In this document: positions 1 through 5,624 of the stretch, in pieces | How positions within the stretch are numbered: the stretch's first letter is position 1 | Layout: every line of letters starts with the position of its first letter | Source: an uncultured Bacilli bacterium | GTDB taxonomy: Bacteria; Bacillota_I; Bacilli_A; RF39; UBA660 | DNA: 5,624 nt | Reading direction: 5' to 3' | Assembly: GCA_934130485.1 (NCBI GenBank) | Contig: CAKOYE010000058.1 | Location: 1-5,624 of the forward strand | The notes under the pieces: generated by a model | Seen by the model: the letters and a program-made list of their open reading frames with translations, nothing else | Told to the model about the DNA's origin: nothing | Database searches by the model: none | Made by a program: the position numbers and the translations under genes

Positions 1-893
1 CCTTTTATATCCATAATTTCTAATATACGATTTAAATCTGCAGAACTTGTAAATCCAATTTCAATTTTTTTATCTTTAATTTTTACTTTTGAATCATATT
101 TTTCTCTTAACAAATTTTCTACATATTTGTAATTTTCATTAGATGGATTTTTTTGTCTTGTAATTTTTACTTTTTTTTCTATATCATCACTTTCTGATAT
201 TTGTTCAATATCTCTAACTGCTAATTTTTCGTTTACAATTTTGTTAGCAAGTTCTACTATTTTATCATTATCTTCTATTTTACTTAAAACTCTTGCATGA
301 CCCATTGACAAGTTTCCACTTGAAACCATATCTTGAACACTTTGTGGTAAGCGTAATAATCCTAACATATTTGTTATATGACTACGACTTTTCCCTACTT
401 TTGTTGCTAATGATTCTTGTGTTAAACCTAATGTTGTTATCATTGATTTATAAGCTAATGCTTCCTCAATGCAATTTAGGTTTTCTCTTTGAAGATTTTC
501 AAGTAGTGCAATTTCCATCATAAGTTCATCAGTTAAATTTCTAACAATTGCTGGTATTTTTGTTAATCCAGCTAGTTTACTTGCTCTAACTCTTCTTTCA
601 CCAGCAATTATTTCATAACCCTTTATACTCTTTTTTACTATAATAGGTTGAAATACACCATGTTCTTTTATTGATGCAGCCAATTCTTGTAATGCTTCAT
701 CATTAAATACTTTTCTTGGTTGATATGGATTTGCACGTAATTCGTCTAAATTAACTTCTACAATATCTTCCTTATTTGATGATTCGTATAATTTACTTTC
801 TAATTTTTGAATATTATTTATATCTAAATCAAGATTTTCTGAATTAAATAATTGTTCTAAACCTCTACCTAAAGCTTTTTTCTTAGTTTCCAT
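1..893 (-). CDS. parB: Chromosome-partitioning protein ParB (Spo0J type), 3' end beyond the window
   Basis: ParB is a CTP-dependent DNA clamp that loads at parS sites near the replication origin, spreads along the DNA, stimulates the ParA ATPase and recruits SMC/condensin. The frame is open from ATG 893 to the left edge, giving 297 codons without a stop. An N-terminal LGRGL motif (residues 8-12) resembles the ParA-contacting end of the family. The CTP-binding core follows: NPYQPRK (55-61), GERRVRA (98-104; Val where many homologues have an aromatic residue) and ENLQREN (132-138). A helix-turn-helix lies at about 157-183 (LTQESLA, KSRSHITNMLG), followed by LSMGHAR (195-201). The C-terminal dimerisation region begins near 255 and is cut by the window. 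Family members are usually about 280-300 residues, so little is missing. The start overlaps the parA end by 11 nt. The upstream GGAAGTGAT is a rather distant Shine-Dalgarno match, so translational coupling to parA is likely. Noc is a paralogous alternative, but adjacency to parA favours Spo0J/ParB. Confidence 0.97.
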   Translation of the reverse strand, partial: METKKKALGRGLEQLFNSENLDLDINNIQKLESKLYESSNKEDIVEVNLDELRANPYQPRKVFNDEALQELAASIKEHGVFQPIIVKKSIKGYEIIAGERRVRASKLAGLTKIPAIVRNLTDELMMEIALLENLQRENLNCIEEALAYKSMITTLGLTQESLATKVGKSRSHITNMLGLLRLPQSVQDMVSSGNLSMGHARVLSKIEDNDKIVELANKIVNEKLAVRDIEQISESDDIEKKVKITRQKNPSNENYKYVENLLREKYDSKVKIKDKKIEIGFTSSADLNRILEIMDIK

Positions 894-1668
894 TTCTACT
901 AATCACTTCCTTAGCTAAATTTAAGTATGCTTCTGTTCCACGACTATGTGGATCATAAGCAATTATAGGTTTTCCGTGACTTGGTGCTTCTGAAAGTCTT
1001 ACAAGTCTTGGAATAATTGTATCATATACTCTTTCTTTAAAATAACTTTTTACTTCTTCTACTACTTCAAGTCCTAAATTTGTACAACTGTTTAGCATTG
1101 TTAAAAGTACACCTTCAATTTGTAAATTTGGATTATATGTTTTTTGTGCCATCATAATTGTTGCAACTAATTGCATAATTCCTTCTAGTGCGAAAAATTC
1201 ACATTGAACTGGAATAATAACCGAATCAGATGCGGTTAGAGCATTAGTTGTTAATATTCCAAGTGATGGGGGACAATCTATTATTATATAATCAAAGTGT
1301 TCTTTAATACTATCTAAATGTTTTTTTAATTGTGTATTTCTATTGAATTCTTTATCTTCATGGCTTTTGTCCATAAGTTCAATATCAATACCAGCAAGAT
1401 TAATTGATGCAGGTATCACATAAAGATTTTTAAATTTTGTTTTTACAATTGCGTCTTCAATGCTACACTCATCTATCATTAAGTTGTAAACACCATTTTT
1501 AATATCTCCTTTATCAATTCCAACACCAGTTGAAGCATTACCTTGAGGATCTAGATCGACTAATAAAACTCTTTTTCTAAGAACACCTAAAGATGCTGCT
1601 AAATTTATACTAGAAGTAGTTTTTCCTACTCCACCTTTTTGATTAACAAGCGCTATTATTTTTCCCAT
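883..1668 (-). CDS. parA: Chromosome-partitioning ATPase ParA (Soj)
   Basis: This is a ParA/MinD-superfamily ATPase that binds DNA non-specifically as an ATP dimer. It works with ParB to segregate and organise the origin region, and in Bacillus Soj also modulates DnaA. From the chosen start the protein has 261 residues, close to the family size. The deviant Walker A is KGGVGKTT (11-18, with signature Lys11). Walker A' is DLDPQGN (38-44) and Walker B is IIIDCPPS (128-135). A conserved C-terminal block, VRLSEAPSHG (223-232), contains basic residues of the DNA-binding face. An in-frame ATG at 1689 would add seven residues. I prefer ATG 1668 because homologues begin with MGKIIA-like sequence, GGTGAG precedes it at good spacing, and the predicted transcript would start only a few bases before 1689. 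It has its own predicted promoter, and its stop overlaps the parB start. Position beside ftsH suggests a chromosomal, not plasmid, copy. Confidence 0.97.
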   Translation of the reverse strand: MGKIIALVNQKGGVGKTTSSINLAASLGVLRKRVLLVDLDPQGNASTGVGIDKGDIKNGVYNLMIDECSIEDAIVKTKFKNLYVIPASINLAGIDIELMDKSHEDKEFNRNTQLKKHLDSIKEHFDYIIIDCPPSLGILTTNALTASDSVIIPVQCEFFALEGIMQLVATIMMAQKTYNPNLQIEGVLLTMLNSCTNLGLEVVEEVKSYFKERVYDTIIPRLVRLSEAPSHGKPIIAYDPHSRGTEAYLNLAKEVISRNGN

Positions 1669-1671
1669 AAA

Positions 1672-1677
1672 CTCACC
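1672..1677 (-). promoter_or_regulatory. Ribosome binding site that decides the parA start
   Basis: GGTGAG on the minus strand lies just before ATG 1668. It pairs with the UCACC part of the 16S rRNA 3' end, so the short 3-4 nt gap corresponds to normal spacing for a full GGAGGTGA. It supports the inner ATG over the in-frame ATG at 1689, which has only a weak AAGAG two bases upstream. Confidence 0.6.
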
Positions 1678-1701
1678 ATTTTCTAACATAACTCTTATAA
1701 C

Positions 1702-1710
1702 ATTTTATCA
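1702..1710 (-). promoter_or_regulatory. Probable extended -10 promoter of parA-parB
   Basis: The minus strand reads TGATAAAAT: a TGn extension followed by TAAAAT, five of six matches to the TATAAT box. No convincing -35 element sits 17 nt upstream, which is acceptable for an extended -10 promoter of the housekeeping sigma factor. The predicted start is near 1695, giving a leader of about 27 nt to ATG 1668. In such an AT-rich gap -10 look-alikes are common. The position just after a terminator-like hairpin and just before parA strengthens the call. Confidence 0.5.
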
Positions 1711-1721
1711 TATATTGATAA
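1705..1721. repeat. Small inverted repeat overlapping the parA -10 region
   Basis: TTATCA (1705-1710) and TGATAA (1716-1721) are perfect 6-bp arms around a 5-bp AT spacer. The left arm overlaps the proposed -10 element. It could be an operator or simply chance symmetry in AT-rich DNA. Confidence 0.3.
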
Positions 1722-1749
1722 TAAAATCTATTAAAATAAAATAAAAATC

Positions 1750-1778
1750 AAAAAAAATGAAATATTAAATTTCATCTT
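1750..1778 (-). terminator. Terminator-like hairpin with U tract after ftsH
   Basis: On the minus strand ATGAAAT (1775-1769) and ATTTCAT (1763-1757) form a 7-bp stem around a TTAAT loop. A G-U and two A-U pairs with the flanking bases can extend it to 10 bp. Seven further Ts follow (1756-1750), then another T-rich stretch. The ftsH TAA (1767-1765) lies in the loop. This is the layout of a rho-independent terminator. The stem has only one G-C pair, so it is probably weak and may allow read-through into parA. Confidence 0.5.
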
Positions 1779-3750
1779 CTTTAAGAGCATCAAGTAACTC
1801 TTCTTTAGTCATTTTTGAATAACCTTTTATTTCTTTTTCTCTTGCAATTTCTTTTAGTTCAGCAACTGTCATATCGCTATATGATTTAGAAGGTTTAGAA
1901 TTTTCTTCATCATCTTTTGGCATTTTTCCATGTTCAACTAAATAGTCAATTTGTTCTTTAGTAATTGTTTCATATTCTAATAAAGTTTCTGCAATTAACT
2001 TTAATAAATCCATATTTTGACTAATTATTTTTTTAGTTACTTCATATTGTTCGCCAATAATTTTTCTAATTTCTTCATCAATTTGATATGCTACTTGACT
2101 TGAGAAATTTCTACTCTTATTATAATCACGACCTAAAAATACACTTGATTCTTGATGTTCGAATTGAACAGGTCCTAAACTACTCATACCATATTCAGTT
2201 ACCATTGCACGAGCAATTTTTGTTGCCTTTTCAAAATCATTATGTGCTCCAGTTGTCATTTCATTAAATACAATTTCTTCAGCGACTCTTCCACCTAATA
2301 GACCACTTATTGTTTCAAGTAATTCTTTTTTAGTTGAAAGATATGTCTCCTCTTTTGGCATCATAAGGTTATATCCACCTGCTGCACCTCTTGGAATAAT
2401 TGTAATTTTTTGAACATCGTTTGCACCATCTAATTTTAGACCAACGACAGCGTGTCCTGCTTCGTGATATGCAACAACTCTTTTTTCTGAATCTGTATAT
2501 TTATGAGATTTTTTTGCAGGTCCCATTAATACACGATCGTGTGCTTCATCTATTTCTTCCATTGTTATTGCTTTTTTATTACGTCTTACTGTTAGCAAGG
2601 CTGCCTCATTTAATAAATTCTCTAAATCAGCTCCACTTAATCCAACAGTTCTCTTTGCAATATTTTTTAAATTTACATCATTTGCAAATGTTTTGTTTTT
2701 AGCGTGAACTTCTAGTATTTCTTCACGACCTTTTGCGTCTGGTAAATTTACTGTTACCTGACGGTCAAATCTACCTGGTCTTAAAAGTGCTGGATCTAGT
2801 ACATCTGGACGGTTTGTTGCTGCTATTATAATAATACCTTCATTTGCTCCAAATCCATCCATTTCTGTTAATAATTGATTTAGTGTTTGTTCACGTTCAT
2901 CGTGTCCTCCACCAAGTCCTGCTCCTCTTTGACGTCCTACAGCATCAATTTCATCAATGAAAATTAAGCATGGGGCGTTGTGTTTAGCTTGTTTAAACAT
3001 ATCACGAACACGTGATGCTCCAACACCAACAAACAATTCAACGAAATCAGAACCACTAATAAAATAGAATGGTACATTTGCTTCCCCAGCAACTGCTCTT
3101 GCAAGCAATGTTTTTCCTGTTCCTGGAGGACCTACTAACAATACTCCTTTTGGAATTCTAGCTCCCATTGACTCAAATTTTTTAGGATTTTTCAAGAAAT
3201 CAATTAATTCTTGAACTTCTTCTTTTTCTTCTGATAATCCTGCAACATCTTTAAAAGATACTTTCTTATTATCTTCACTTAATCTTGCACGGCTTTTTCC
3301 AAAATCCATAGATTTATTTGCAGAACCCATCTGTCTTGTAATAAAGAAGAAGGCAAATCCTATTAATATAACCATAGGTAATACATTAATAATAAATAAT
3401 AATAATGTGCTTGATTCAGGATCTGTATTAACATCTAATTTAAAACTTCCTGCTTCTCCTAACTGCATTACTCTATCAATTACAACATCTGATAAAGGTA
3501 TTCTTACAAAGAAACTTTCATCATCTTTTGAATTTTTCATTTTTCCAGTAATTTCATAGACATTCGCACGATTTTTTGGTGTTACTTCTATTTCTTCGAT
3601 ATTATTTGATTCAATATTTTCAATAAACTCATCGTAAGTAATATATTCTATCTTTTGATTCATTACATTAACTAAATAAAATATCACTAAAATAAATAGA
3701 ATCAAAAATGTATATGATAATATTCCCTTCTTTGCTGTTTTTTTATTCAT
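1765..3750 (-). CDS. ftsH: ATP-dependent zinc metalloprotease FtsH with a C-terminal Rho_N-like tail
   Basis: FtsH is a hexameric membrane AAA+ protease that extracts and degrades unassembled or damaged membrane proteins and some cytosolic regulators. The 661-residue protein has transmembrane helix 1 (about 11-29), an extracytoplasmic domain (about 31-114) and helix 2 (about 115-138). The AAA+ module follows: Walker A GPPGTGKT (207-214), pore loop FVGVG (240-244), Walker B LIFIDEID (262-269) and arginine fingers in LLRPGRFDR (R324, R327). The M41 peptidase domain has HEAGH (429-433), with Asp505 as the likely third zinc ligand, so all catalytic residues are present. After a charged linker (611-624), residues 625-661 resemble the Rho N-terminal (Rho_N/SAP-like) motif, which is not part of standard FtsH and makes it longer than Bacillus FtsH. 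ATG 3750 is preceded by an excellent AAGGAGGA. The gene lies 13 nt after tilS, so it is very likely co-transcribed with it. Confidence 0.98.
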   Translation of the reverse strand: MNKKTAKKGILSYTFLILFILVIFYLVNVMNQKIEYITYDEFIENIESNNIEEIEVTPKNRANVYEITGKMKNSKDDESFFVRIPLSDVVIDRVMQLGEAGSFKLDVNTDPESSTLLLFIINVLPMVILIGFAFFFITRQMGSANKSMDFGKSRARLSEDNKKVSFKDVAGLSEEKEEVQELIDFLKNPKKFESMGARIPKGVLLVGPPGTGKTLLARAVAGEANVPFYFISGSDFVELFVGVGASRVRDMFKQAKHNAPCLIFIDEIDAVGRQRGAGLGGGHDEREQTLNQLLTEMDGFGANEGIIIIAATNRPDVLDPALLRPGRFDRQVTVNLPDAKGREEILEVHAKNKTFANDVNLKNIAKRTVGLSGADLENLLNEAALLTVRRNKKAITMEEIDEAHDRVLMGPAKKSHKYTDSEKRVVAYHEAGHAVVGLKLDGANDVQKITIIPRGAAGGYNLMMPKEETYLSTKKELLETISGLLGGRVAEEIVFNEMTTGAHNDFEKATKIARAMVTEYGMSSLGPVQFEHQESSVFLGRDYNKSRNFSSQVAYQIDEEIRKIIGEQYEVTKKIISQNMDLLKLIAETLLEYETITKEQIDYLVEHGKMPKDDEENSKPSKSYSDMTVAELKEIAREKEIKGYSKMTKEELLDALKEDEI

Positions 3751-3755
3751 TTTTT

Positions 3756-3763
3756 TCCTCCTT
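3756..3763 (-). promoter_or_regulatory. Strong Shine-Dalgarno sequence of ftsH
   Basis: AAGGAGGA on the minus strand ends 5 nt before ATG 3750 and directly abuts the tilS stop codon (3764-3766). It is the strongest ribosome binding site in the window. This suggests that ftsH initiates efficiently and independently despite the tight packing with tilS. Confidence 0.85.
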
Positions 3764-5089
3764 TTAATAGTACTTAAGTATTATATCATACTTTTCTTCT
3801 TTTGTTTTGTCAAATTTTGATTTTTTTAAACCAGGTAACCAAACAATTACTCCATTTGAGTCAATTACAACTGGCCATAAATCTCTTTCTTTTGTACTTA
3901 TTTTTGAATCAATAAATATATCATTAATTTTTTTACTACCTAACATTCCCTTTACACTCATTTTATCGCCATTTTTTCTACTTCTTACATGTAATGGTAA
4001 CTTAACTTCGCTACTAGATAAAAAACATACGTTATTGTCTGTTAGAGTTGTTTTATTAACTTTTTCTATATTTTTACCATTTGGAAGATTTACAAAATCA
4101 AACATTTCAATTTCATACTCATTTTGTTTTATATCTTCAAATGTAAATACTACTGAGCTATATGTTTTGATTGCTTTAACACCATTTGGTAAATATATAG
4201 ATGTATTTGCTTTCTTTGATGTAATCAAATTATGAATTAAATCTACATGATGATCAGTTATAAGCATAAGATCATCTTGATAAATATTCTCTAAAATATA
4301 ATATATTATTTTTGTTTGAATTATATGTTCTTCTTTTAGAAATAAATCTATATCTAGCATTCCTTGCACATATATTTTTTTTAGTTTTTTTTCTACTTGT
4401 GAATTAATGTAATCATTATATTCAAGTAATGTTTTACTAAACTTATAAAATTTAGTATGAACATTTTTATCCTCTTTTTTAAATTCAGGAACAATATATT
4501 TTCTATATCTATTTCTAGTATATACATCCTTTAAATTAGAGCCATCTATAACATAAGATATTTTATGTTGCTTATCATATTTTGCAATTTCTTCTTTTGT
4601 TACTTGAATTAGGGGTCTTACAATTGTATAATCTGGTGTTTTTAGATATTCTGAAAATCCACTGTAACCTCTTAATGTTGAACCTCTCACTATTCGCATT
4701 AAAATAGTCTCCATTAAATCATCACCATGATGAGCTGTAAACAAATATCTTGCATTATATTTTTTTACAATTTCTTTGAAATAAGTATATCTTTTAGTTC
4801 TTGCTTCATTGTGAAAATTATCATCACCATAGTCTTCAATTTTCATACTTTCAAAAATTACACCATGTTGCATACAAAATTTATTTACAAAAATTAATTC
4901 GTCATCACTTTCACGTCTAACATTATGATTTACATGAGCACAAACTACATTTATATCTAAGGCTTTTTTCACTCTTGTTAGAAGATGCAAAAGGGCCATC
5001 GAATCAGGTCCACCTGACACTGCAACAACTACATTTTCTCCATAATGTAAATCTAATTTTTCAAGAATATATTTATATGCGTTTTCCAC
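3764..5089 (-). CDS. tilS: tRNA(Ile)-lysidine synthetase TilS
   Basis: TilS uses ATP and lysine to convert C34 of the CAU-anticodon tRNA-Ile to lysidine, so that it reads AUA codons and accepts isoleucine. It is an essential cytosolic enzyme, and AUA decoding matters in an AT-rich genome. From GTG 5089 the protein has 441 residues. The PP-loop is SGGPDS (25-30), followed by HVNHNVRRES (52-61), HHGDDLMET (120-128), RGS (135-137) and RNRYRKYIVP (192-201). A divergent middle region follows. The TilS C-terminal domain has RSRKNGD (369-375), a KK pair (386-387) and WLPG (417-420). The frame extends upstream to a TTG at 5137 that would overlap ung, and an ATG at 5104 has no ribosome binding site. 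GTG 5089 has GGGGTGAT upstream and gives the usual short N-terminus before the PP-loop. Downstream ftsH follows after 13 nt with no hpt between. Confidence 0.96.
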   Translation of the reverse strand: MENAYKYILEKLDLHYGENVVVAVSGGPDSMALLHLLTRVKKALDINVVCAHVNHNVRRESDDELIFVNKFCMQHGVIFESMKIEDYGDDNFHNEARTKRYTYFKEIVKKYNARYLFTAHHGDDLMETILMRIVRGSTLRGYSGFSEYLKTPDYTIVRPLIQVTKEEIAKYDKQHKISYVIDGSNLKDVYTRNRYRKYIVPEFKKEDKNVHTKFYKFSKTLLEYNDYINSQVEKKLKKIYVQGMLDIDLFLKEEHIIQTKIIYYILENIYQDDLMLITDHHVDLIHNLITSKKANTSIYLPNGVKAIKTYSSVVFTFEDIKQNEYEIEMFDFVNLPNGKNIEKVNKTTLTDNNVCFLSSSEVKLPLHVRSRKNGDKMSVKGMLGSKKINDIFIDSKISTKERDLWPVVIDSNGVIVWLPGLKKSKFDKTKEEKYDIILKYY

Positions 5090-5092
5090 ATT

Positions 5093-5100
5093 ATCACCCC
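5093..5100 (-). promoter_or_regulatory. Ribosome binding site that decides the tilS GTG start
   Basis: GGGGTGAT on the minus strand lies 3 nt before GTG 5089. It matches the GGTGAT part of the anti-Shine-Dalgarno complement, in nearly the same geometry as the parA site. No comparable sequence precedes the upstream in-frame ATG 5104 or TTG 5137. Confidence 0.65.
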
Positions 5101-5126
5101 ACATTATAATTCTATTACAAAAAAGA

Positions 5127-5624
5127 CTATTTTTCAATAGCTTTTTTACCGTCAGACCAGTCGATTGGTTCCATATTTTGACTTATTAAAAAATTATTAA
5201 TTTTAGAAAATGGTTTACTTCCAAAAAATCCACGATTTGCTGATAAGGGCGAAGGATGTACTGACTCTATTATTAAATGATTTTTATTAGTAATTAATTC
5301 TTTTTTGCTTCTTGCATAGCTTCCCCACAAAACAAATACAATTGGTTTTTCTCTATTATTTAAATACCTAATTATATTATCAGTAAATATTTCCCAACCC
5401 TTATCTTTATGTGATAAAGGATGATCTTTCACAACTGTCATAATAGAATTAAGAAGTAATACGCCTTGTCTAGCCCAAGATGTTAAATCGTTATCAACCT
5501 TTGTAATTCCTAAATCATTGTATAATTCTTTAAAAATATTATTAAGTGACGGTGGTCTTGGAACGCCATCTCTTACTGAAAAACATAATCCATGTGCCTC
5601 AGACTCTCCATGATATGGATCTTG
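5127..5624 (-). CDS. ung: Uracil-DNA glycosylase (family 1), 5' end beyond the window
   Basis: Ung cleaves the N-glycosidic bond of uracil in DNA, starting base-excision repair of deaminated cytosine or misincorporated dUMP. The frame is open from the right edge to TAG 5127-5129, giving 165 residues. The first visible residues are QDPYHG, the water-activating loop with the catalytic Asp at 5619-5621. Next come GLCFSV, a PPSLNNIF block and LLLNS. The VLWGSYA strand and the HPSPLSA motif (HPSPLS at 5241-5258, the catalytic His and DNA-intercalating Leu loop) follow. The C-terminus has a FFGSKPFSKIN segment. All hallmark motifs of family 1 are intact. About 60 N-terminal residues are missing if the length is typical (220-230). 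An internal ATG at 5441 is not the start, because the catalytic loop lies upstream of it. The gap to tilS is 37 nt with no terminator, so it is probably co-transcribed with tilS and ftsH. Confidence 0.97.
   Translation of the reverse strand, partial: QDPYHGESEAHGLCFSVRDGVPRPPSLNNIFKELYNDLGITKVDNDLTSWARQGVLLLNSIMTVVKDHPLSHKDKGWEIFTDNIIRYLNNREKPIVFVLWGSYARSKKELITNKNHLIIESVHPSPLSANRGFFGSKPFSKINNFLISQNMEPIDWSDGKKAIEK

Noticed and set aside
293..523. Plus-strand open frame of 76 codons.
   Set aside because: It lies entirely within the parB coding region, which has clear family motifs; the translation is hydrophobic and shadow-like.
937..952. TCCAC/GTGGA inverted repeat near the end of parA, considered as a parS-like site.
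   Set aside because: The 6-bp spacer and short arms do not fit parS, and the codons encode the conserved DPHSRG segment of ParA.
2531..2542. Perfect 12-bp palindrome ACACGATCGTGT.
   Set aside because: It encodes the conserved HDRVLMG segment of FtsH and does not match the parS or Noc-site consensus. It is probably a by-product of codon choice.
2421..2702. Plus-strand open frame of 93 codons.
   Set aside because: It is antisense to the conserved ATPase and protease region of ftsH, with leucine- and histidine-rich composition typical of a shadow frame.
3009..3014. CACGTG hexamer, the centre of the parS consensus.
   Set aside because: Flanking bases do not match parS (TGTTT and AAACA arms are absent). 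It lies in codons for the conserved SRVRD segment of FtsH.
3807..4235. Plus-strand open frame of 142 codons.
   Set aside because: It is antisense to the TilS C-terminal half, where the minus-strand frame shows TilS motifs. No ribosome binding site or recognisable domain was seen.
5090..5137. Extended tilS start at TTG 5137, giving a 16-residue N-terminal extension that overlaps the end of ung.
   Set aside because: TTG lacks a good ribosome binding site, and the extra residues have no counterpart before the PP-loop of TilS. GTG 5089 has GGGGTGAT at suitable spacing.
5127..5441. A separate small gene starting at ATG 5441.
   Set aside because: The same frame is open upstream to the window edge and encodes the QDPYHG loop and other Ung motifs. 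ATG 5441 is an internal methionine of ung.
1..5624. Possibility of a Mycoplasma-type genetic code (UGA as Trp) given the high AT content.
   Set aside because: All visible Trp codons in ung and tilS are TGG, and no in-frame TGA is needed to keep any gene open.

Overview
This is an AT-rich bacterial chromosomal segment, with G+C below about a third by eye. It carries five protein genes, all on the minus strand, so transcription runs from right to left. In that order they are ung (5' end outside the window), tilS, ftsH, parA (soj type) and parB (spo0J type, 3' end outside the window). There are no rRNA, tRNA, CRISPR, insertion-sequence or phage features. Apparent plus-strand reading frames are shadows of these genes.

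The low G+C, the Soj/Spo0J-type ParA and ParB, the strong AAGGAGGA ribosome binding site before ftsH and the tilS-ftsH adjacency point to a low-GC Gram-positive bacterium (Bacillota or a relative). Every visible tryptophan in ung and tilS is encoded by TGG, and all frames are open under the standard bacterial code. This argues against a Mycoplasma-type organism that reads UGA as Trp. I cannot name a genus.

Right part (3764-5624): the C-terminal 165 residues of uracil-DNA glycosylase are followed, after a short gap, by tRNA(Ile)-lysidine synthetase. I place the tilS start at a GTG (5089) with a well-spaced Shine-Dalgarno sequence, not at the far-upstream TTG that would overlap ung. Middle part (1765-3750): ftsH starts 13 nt after tilS, without the hpt gene that often sits between them in Firmicutes. 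The FtsH protein ends in an unusual short domain resembling the Rho N-terminal (Rho_N/SAP-like) fold. Between ftsH and parA (1669-1764) lie a terminator-like hairpin overlapping the ftsH stop codon and an extended -10 promoter for parA. The window therefore probably holds two transcription units: ung-tilS-ftsH and parA-parB.

Left part (1-1668): parA and parB overlap by 11 nt and form the chromosome-segregation and origin-organising pair. A near-parS sequence lies inside parB. The other three genes are housekeeping functions: DNA uracil repair, Ile-tRNA decoding and membrane protein quality control. I see no new defence or mobile system. The points most worth a second look are the FtsH tail, the near-parS sequence and the gene order.
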